Source: Candidatus Tectimicrobiota bacterium (GTDB taxonomy: Bacteria; UBA8248). From it: 5,984 nt of DNA. This document shows, piece after piece, positions 5,671-5,984 of the stretch; position 1 is the first letter of the stretch, and the number at the start of each line of letters is the position of its first letter. A program made the translations under genes and the position numbers. The stretch is taken from NCBI GenBank assembly GCA_016184445.1, contig JACPCT010000008.1, forward strand, positions 1-5,984, read 5' to 3'. The notes under the pieces are model-generated. The model had not been told where the DNA came from. It saw only the letters and a list, made by a program, of their open reading frames with translations, and searched no databases.

Positions 5671-5949
5671 ATGCCGGTTGTGGTCCGGATTCCTACCCCC
5701 TTGCAGGAGTTCACGCAGCAGAAGGATGCCGTCGAGGTGGAGGGAGAGACGGTCAAGGATGTGCTGGCCGAGCTGGACAGGAAGTGCGCGGGCATCCGCC
5801 AGCGCCTCTACGACGACCAGGGCAAGCTCCGCCGCTTCGTCAACATCTACGTGAACCAGGAGGACATCCGCTTCCTCCAGGGGGAGGGCACGAAGGTGAA
5901 GGGCGGCGACGAGGTTTCGATCGTCCCGGCCATCGCGGGAGGCCGCTGA
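5671..5949 (+). CDS. cysO: MoaD/ThiS-family sulfur carrier protein, CysO-like, ending Gly-Gly-Arg
   Basis: The 92-residue protein has a beta-grasp (ubiquitin-like) fold. Carriers of this kind are adenylated at a C-terminal diglycine by a ThiF/MoeB-type enzyme, converted to a thiocarboxylate, and used as sulfur donors. Visible parts are the first strand VVVRIPTPLQ (3-12), VEVEGETVKDVLAEL (21-35), RFVNIYVNQEDIRFLQG (55-71) and a C-terminal VSIVPAIAGGR (82-92). As I recall it, mycobacterial CysO has nearly the same RFVNIYVN-ED-RF block and an AVAGG end, a closer match than MoaD or ThiS. Here one extra residue, Arg92, follows Gly90-Gly91, so activation should need prior removal of it, for example by a JAMM/Mov34 peptidase. 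It is the second gene after the cysteine synthase, which supports a role in cysteine formation. A molybdopterin or tungsten-cofactor role is less likely from context. Symbol assigned by similarity. Confidence 0.85.
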   Translation: MPVVVRIPTPLQEFTQQKDAVEVEGETVKDVLAELDRKCAGIRQRLYDDQGKLRRFVNIYVNQEDIRFLQGEGTKVKGGDEVSIVPAIAGGR

Positions 5950-5968
5950 GCCGCGCGGGAGAGCGTCC

Positions 5969-5984
5969 GTGACCCTGGCCGTCC
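5969..5984 (+). CDS. First codons of the next operon gene (partial)
   Basis: A GTG at 5969 is preceded by GGGAGAG (5957-5963) at 5-nt spacing and lies 19 nt after the sulfur carrier stop. It reads M-T-L-A-V before the window ends. Five residues cannot identify the product. From the operon logic, a JAMM/Mov34 peptidase (Mec+-like) or a ThiF/MoeB-type activating enzyme is the expectation; this is inference only. Confidence 0.45.

Noticed and set aside
1..5984. CRISPR array, transposon, tRNA or rRNA gene
   Set aside because: No regularly spaced repeats, transposase-like frames, terminal inverted repeats or recognisable structural RNA sequences were seen.

Overview
The window is GC-rich bacterial DNA with tightly packed genes and strong GC bias at third codon positions. 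That bias produces long meaningless open frames opposite the real genes. The sequence alone does not fix the taxon. A high-GC Gram-negative or uncultured lineage is plausible, given a probable parvulin-type chaperone tail, a DUF3417-type glucan phosphorylase and a CysO-like sulfur carrier.

Layout: the first 120 bases are the 3' end of a + strand gene, probably a peptidyl-prolyl isomerase. Four genes then lie on the - strand. In transcription order (right to left) they are thiD (HMP/HMP-P kinase of thiamin synthesis), a small single-domain cupin that overlaps thiD by an ATGA, a glycogen/alpha-glucan phosphorylase, and a solitary AbrB/SpoVT-type regulator with a long charged tail. The gaps are -4, 38 and 31 nt, so this looks like one operon. 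It converges on the chaperone gene with a 19-nt gap. A roughly 290-bp, locally AT-richer intergenic region separates thiD from the divergent + strand genes. It holds a good sigma70-type promoter for the right-hand operon and a weaker candidate for thiD.

The right-hand operon is a PLP-dependent cysteine synthase, then a 92-residue ubiquitin-fold sulfur carrier closely resembling mycobacterial CysO, then the first few codons of another gene at the window edge. This arrangement suggests protein-thiocarboxylate-dependent cysteine synthesis: the carrier's C-terminal diglycine is thiocarboxylated and donates sulfur to the aminoacrylate formed by the synthase.

Two details stand out. The carrier ends Gly-Gly-Arg rather than Gly-Gly, implying C-terminal trimming before activation. 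The synthase looks like the OAS-type CysK in its substrate loop rather than the O-phosphoserine-type CysM. The promoter of this operon carries nested inverted repeats between -35 and -10, a natural place for a repressor of cysteine or sulfur metabolism.
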